This document shows, piece by piece, positions 61,484 to 64,000 of a stretch of 64,000 nt of DNA (its first letter is position 1; every line of letters begins with the position of its first letter). The DNA is from Paraburkholderia bannensis (GTDB taxonomy: Bacteria > Pseudomonadota > Gammaproteobacteria > Burkholderiales > Burkholderiaceae), in assembly GCF_014200455.1 (NCBI RefSeq), contig NZ_JACHBW010000020.1, forward strand, positions 62,001 through 126,000. Direction: 5' to 3'. The notes under the pieces are model-generated. The model had not been told where the DNA came from. It saw only the letters and a program-made list of their open reading frames with translations, and did no database searches. The position numbers were made by a program, and so were the translations under genes.

Positions 61484-62161
61484 ATGAGACTGCTGCTCGT
61501 CGAAGACAACGAACAACTCGCGCACTGGCTGGTGCGCACGCTTAGCGACGACGGCTTCATGCTGGACCACGTCGGCGATGGCGAAGCCGCGGAAGACGCC
61601 CTGCGCGCTTCGACCTACGACGTGGTGCTGCTCGATCTGAACCTGCCGCGCATGTCCGGCAAGGCGCTGCTGCGCCGCATGCGTGGCCGTGGCGACGCCA
61701 CGCCCGTGCTGATCCTCACGGCCACGGGCGCGATCGACGAAAAAGTGGTGTGCCTGGGCGCCGGCGCGGACGACTACATCGTCAAGCCCTTCGACGCGCG
61801 CGAGCTGGTAGCCCGCGTCAAGGTGCTGGCGCGCCGCCAGGCGCCCTCGCGCTCGAATCGCCTGCGCTGCGGCAACCTGCTCTACGACATGGACAGCCGC
61901 CGCTTCTATGTCGAGGAAGATGCACTCACGCTCACGCCGCGCGAACATGCCGTGCTGGAAACGCTGATCCTGCGCGCGAAAAAGACCGTCTCGAAGGCCA
62001 CACTCGCCGAATCCGTCTCCGACGCCGATGCGCCCACCAGCGAAGACGCCATCGAAATCTACGTCTCGCGCCTGCGCAAGAAGCTCGAAAAGAGCACGGC
62101 GACCATCATCACGCTGCGCGGCCTCGGCTATCTGCTCGAAGATGCCGAAGCGGACGAATAA
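61484..62161 (+). CDS. OmpR/TctD-type response regulator
   Basis: A 225-residue regulator. The receiver domain has the acidic pair in LLVEDNE, phospho-acceptor Asp51 in LLDLNLP, and Lys in IVKPFDARELVARV. The winged-helix output domain (LTLTPREHAVLETLILRAKKTVSKATLAE, IEIYVSRLRKKLEKS, ITLRGLGYLLE) is of the OmpR/PhoB type. It lies between the MFS gene and its sensor kinase gene, 61 nt from the latter, and probably controls this cluster. Confidence 0.93.
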   Translation: MRLLLVEDNEQLAHWLVRTLSDDGFMLDHVGDGEAAEDALRASTYDVVLLDLNLPRMSGKALLRRMRGRGDATPVLILTATGAIDEKVVCLGAGADDYIVKPFDARELVARVKVLARRQAPSRSNRLRCGNLLYDMDSRRFYVEEDALTLTPREHAVLETLILRAKKTVSKATLAESVSDADAPTSEDAIEIYVSRLRKKLEKSTATIITLRGLGYLLEDAEADE

Positions 62162-62222
62162 GCCTCTCTCATTGCCTGGCGGCGAGGCCCGCGCATGAGG
62201 TCCGCCGCATGAGGCCAGCCAC

Positions 62223-63599
62223 ATGAGGCCCACCAATAGCCTGCGCGTGCGCCTGCTGCTCTGGCTCGTGCTGCCGATGACGCTGTTCATCGCGGCGGCC
62301 GGGCTGATTACGCGCGGCAACGCCTGGCGCACGGCCAACCTCCTGCAGGACGACGCGCTGCTCTCTGCGGCGCGCGTCATGGCGGGCGACATCGGCTGGG
62401 AAGGCAATGCGCTGAGCGCCTCGATCTCGCCAAGCGCCATCGAGATCCTGCGCACGCCGCATCGCGATCAGGTGTTCTTCCGCGTGCAGGAAATCGGCGG
62501 ACCGATTATCGCGGGCACTTCGGATTTTCCGCAGCATGTGCCCGAGACTTCGCCGCAGTGGTACGACGCCGAAGTCAACGGCACGCCGATCCGCGCGGTC
62601 TCGCTGATCCGTCCGATGTACGACGCGGGCGCGACGCGCCGCGTGATCGTGTCGGTCGGGCGCACGCTGGAGGAACGCGACGCCATGGCGGGTGCGCTCT
62701 GGCGGCCGCAGATGTTCTATTTCGCGGGGATCGTTACGGCGGCCGTGATCCTCGTATGCGTCGGGCTGACGCTCGAATTGCGTCCGCTCACGCGTCTCGC
62801 GCGCGGGCTGCCGCAGCGCGTGCGCAATTCGCCGAGCATGGCGTCGGTGCGCATCGACGTCGAGCCGCTACGCACCGAACTGCGGCCCATTGTCAGCGCC
62901 TTCAATGCCTGTCTTGATCTGATCGAGCGACAGACCGCCATGCAGCGCCGCTTTATCGCCGATGCCGCGCATCAGTTGCGCACGCCGCTCACGCTGCTGG
63001 GCACGCAGTTGCAATACGCGCGCCGCCAGCAAGACCCCGAACGCCTGCACGAAACGCTCACGGCGATGCATCAGAGCAATCGCTCGCTGGTGGGGCTCAC
63101 CAATCAGCTGCTCACGCTCGCGCAGGCCGAATCGGCGGATTACACGCAATTCGAAGGCGTGAGCGTGGATATGCGCGCGGTTGCGACCGGCGTGATCGAG
63201 CAGCTTGCGCTGCTGGCGCAACGCCGCCGCGTGGAACTGGTCGCCACGCTCGCACCGCACGCCGAGGTGATCGGCAACGAGCAACTGCTTTCGGTGCTGG
63301 TGTTCAATCTCGTCGATAACGCGATCCGCTATTCGCCCGAAGGCGGCACGGTGGCGGTAACGCTCACGGCGGGCGAGCAGCCGCCCGTGCTCAGCGTGAG
63401 CGATGAAGGCGCGGGCATCGCCGACGCACTGCGCGACAAGGTGTTCGAGCCGTTCTTCCGCGCCTCGACCTTACCCGGCAGCGGCCTGGGCCTCGCGATC
63501 GTGCGGGAAATCGCCCGCGCGCACGGCGCCGAAGTCAGGCTCGAACGCGGGCCGCAAGATCGCGGCACCGTCGCCGTGGTGGAGTTCGCGGCGCGCTGA
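62223..63599 (+). CDS. TctE-like sensor histidine kinase
   Basis: A 458-residue inner-membrane kinase: membrane helix at residues 10-30, a periplasmic sensor of about 130 residues of the 2CSK_N type (AWRTANLLQDDALLSAARVMAGDI, FRVQEIGGPIIAGTSDFP), a second helix (IVTAAVILVCVGLTLEL), a HAMP-like linker, phospho-acceptor His250 in FIADAAHQLRTPLTLL, and an ATP-binding domain (NLVDNAIRYSPEGG, DEGAGI, FRASTLPGSGLGLAIV). This layout is that of TctE, the tricarboxylate sensor. It pairs with the regulator encoded just upstream. Confidence 0.93.
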   Translation: MRPTNSLRVRLLLWLVLPMTLFIAAAGLITRGNAWRTANLLQDDALLSAARVMAGDIGWEGNALSASISPSAIEILRTPHRDQVFFRVQEIGGPIIAGTSDFPQHVPETSPQWYDAEVNGTPIRAVSLIRPMYDAGATRRVIVSVGRTLEERDAMAGALWRPQMFYFAGIVTAAVILVCVGLTLELRPLTRLARGLPQRVRNSPSMASVRIDVEPLRTELRPIVSAFNACLDLIERQTAMQRRFIADAAHQLRTPLTLLGTQLQYARRQQDPERLHETLTAMHQSNRSLVGLTNQLLTLAQAESADYTQFEGVSVDMRAVATGVIEQLALLAQRRRVELVATLAPHAEVIGNEQLLSVLVFNLVDNAIRYSPEGGTVAVTLTAGEQPPVLSVSDEGAGIADALRDKVFEPFFRASTLPGSGLGLAIVREIARAHGAEVRLERGPQDRGTVAVVEFAAR

Positions 63600-63736
63600 G
63601 GGCTGCGGCTTTCAGCTCTCGCTTTCCCCTTCTTTTCCTCTGCCTTTCCGCCGCTTACCAACGCCCCCAGGACGCGTGCGGACGGCATACGATGGCGCCA
63701 GATTTTTCGCGTTCCCATCCTTGCCAGAGGCTTCTC

Positions 63737-64000
63737 ATGACTATCAGCGTGGCCGCCGGTTCGAACGGCGACTCCACTTCGTTCTACGCACACTGGACGT
63801 CGAAGCAGAATCCCGACGATACGGCGTCGTCAGGCGACACGCTGACGGCATCCGGTGACGGTTCGTCGGGTCTCGACAGCCATTCCAGCGCCGATCCGCT
63901 CGCCCAGGCCGTTGCCGACGCCTTGAATTCGCTCGGCACCGATAGCGACAGCGATGACGGCGCGTACAACGATTTCGGCGACCTCACGGACAACAACGCC
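63737..64000 (+). CDS. Ser/Asp-rich protein of unknown function (3' end outside window)
   Basis: An ATG at 63737 opens a frame that stays open to the window edge, 88 codons. The sequence is rich in Ser, Asp, Gly and Thr (FYAHWTSKQNPDDTASSGDTL, ASGDGSSGLDSHSSADPLAQAVADALNSLG, DSDSDDGAYNDFGDL) with no signal peptide. The low-complexity acidic composition resembles unstructured secreted or EF-hand-bearing proteins, but I recognise no family. The 5' gap 63600-63736 holds no other gene. Confidence 0.6.
   Translation, partial: MTISVAAGSNGDSTSFYAHWTSKQNPDDTASSGDTLTASGDGSSGLDSHSSADPLAQAVADALNSLGTDSDSDDGAYNDFGDLTDNNA

Overview
The window is GC-rich, densely coded DNA from a member of the Burkholderiaceae, most like Paraburkholderia, Caballeronia or Burkholderia. 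The evidence is two OmpC-like porins whose mature part starts QSSVTLYG, a DUF4148 small secreted protein, a Betaproteobacterial-type glp cluster, many IclR, LysR and DeoR regulators, and a manganese-type yybP-ykoY leader. No rRNA, tRNA, phage, IS or CRISPR locus is visible. The density of catabolic and regulatory genes would fit a secondary chromosome, but that is inference.

Region by region. 1-7.5 kb: a Rieske oxygenase catabolic operon (ferredoxin, small helical protein, oxygenase alpha subunit, SDR dehydrogenase, cupin, alpha/beta hydrolase, IclR regulator) divergent from a porin; a second, paralogous IclR gene lies beyond the porin. 7.5-12.1 kb: an alpha/beta hydrolase-NTF2 fusion divergent from a LysR gene, an SDR divergent from a GlxA-type regulator, and a broken VapC toxin. 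12.2-17.7 kb: sbcD-sbcC nuclease genes and a PaiB-like gene. 17.8-22.2 kb: an acid-sugar operon (2-keto-3-deoxygluconate-type permease, DUF1537 kinase, PdxA2, DeoR regulator) fitting D-threonate-type breakdown to dihydroxyacetone phosphate. 22.3-36.9 kb: single genes, including a DKNYY-repeat protein, two acyl-CoA dehydrogenases (one degenerate-looking), a parvulin isomerase, two isochorismatase-type hydrolases, an IclR regulator, an MHYT-GGDEF-EAL protein and an orphan UgpB-like binding protein.

37.1-45.7 kb: a partial type II secretion set, gspI-gspJ-gspK translationally linked to a di-heme cytochrome c peroxidase, next to a secreted phosphoesterase lipoprotein and a divergent gspD secretin; no gspE, gspF or gspG is present here. 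45.7-53.3 kb: two tiny exported proteins, a second porin, a yybP-ykoY riboswitch in front of a cation antiporter, a chemoreceptor, a decayed histidine kinase, and an MFS-RidA pair. 53.3-58.5 kb: the glycerol cluster glpR-glpD-glpK-glpF. 58.9-63.6 kb: a periplasmic binding protein, a tricarboxylate-type MFS carrier and a TctD/TctE-like two-component system. The window ends inside a Ser/Asp-rich unknown protein.

The most notable signals are: (1) the Rieske operon and the divergent porin carry the same kind of palindromic operator exactly 18 nt downstream of each -10 box; (2) the split gspD/gspIJK group built around a di-heme peroxidase and a phosphoesterase; (3) the manganese riboswitch controlling a CaCA-type antiporter; (4) a GlpF with altered pore motifs; (5) several relic genes (VapC, histidine kinase, acyl-CoA dehydrogenase).
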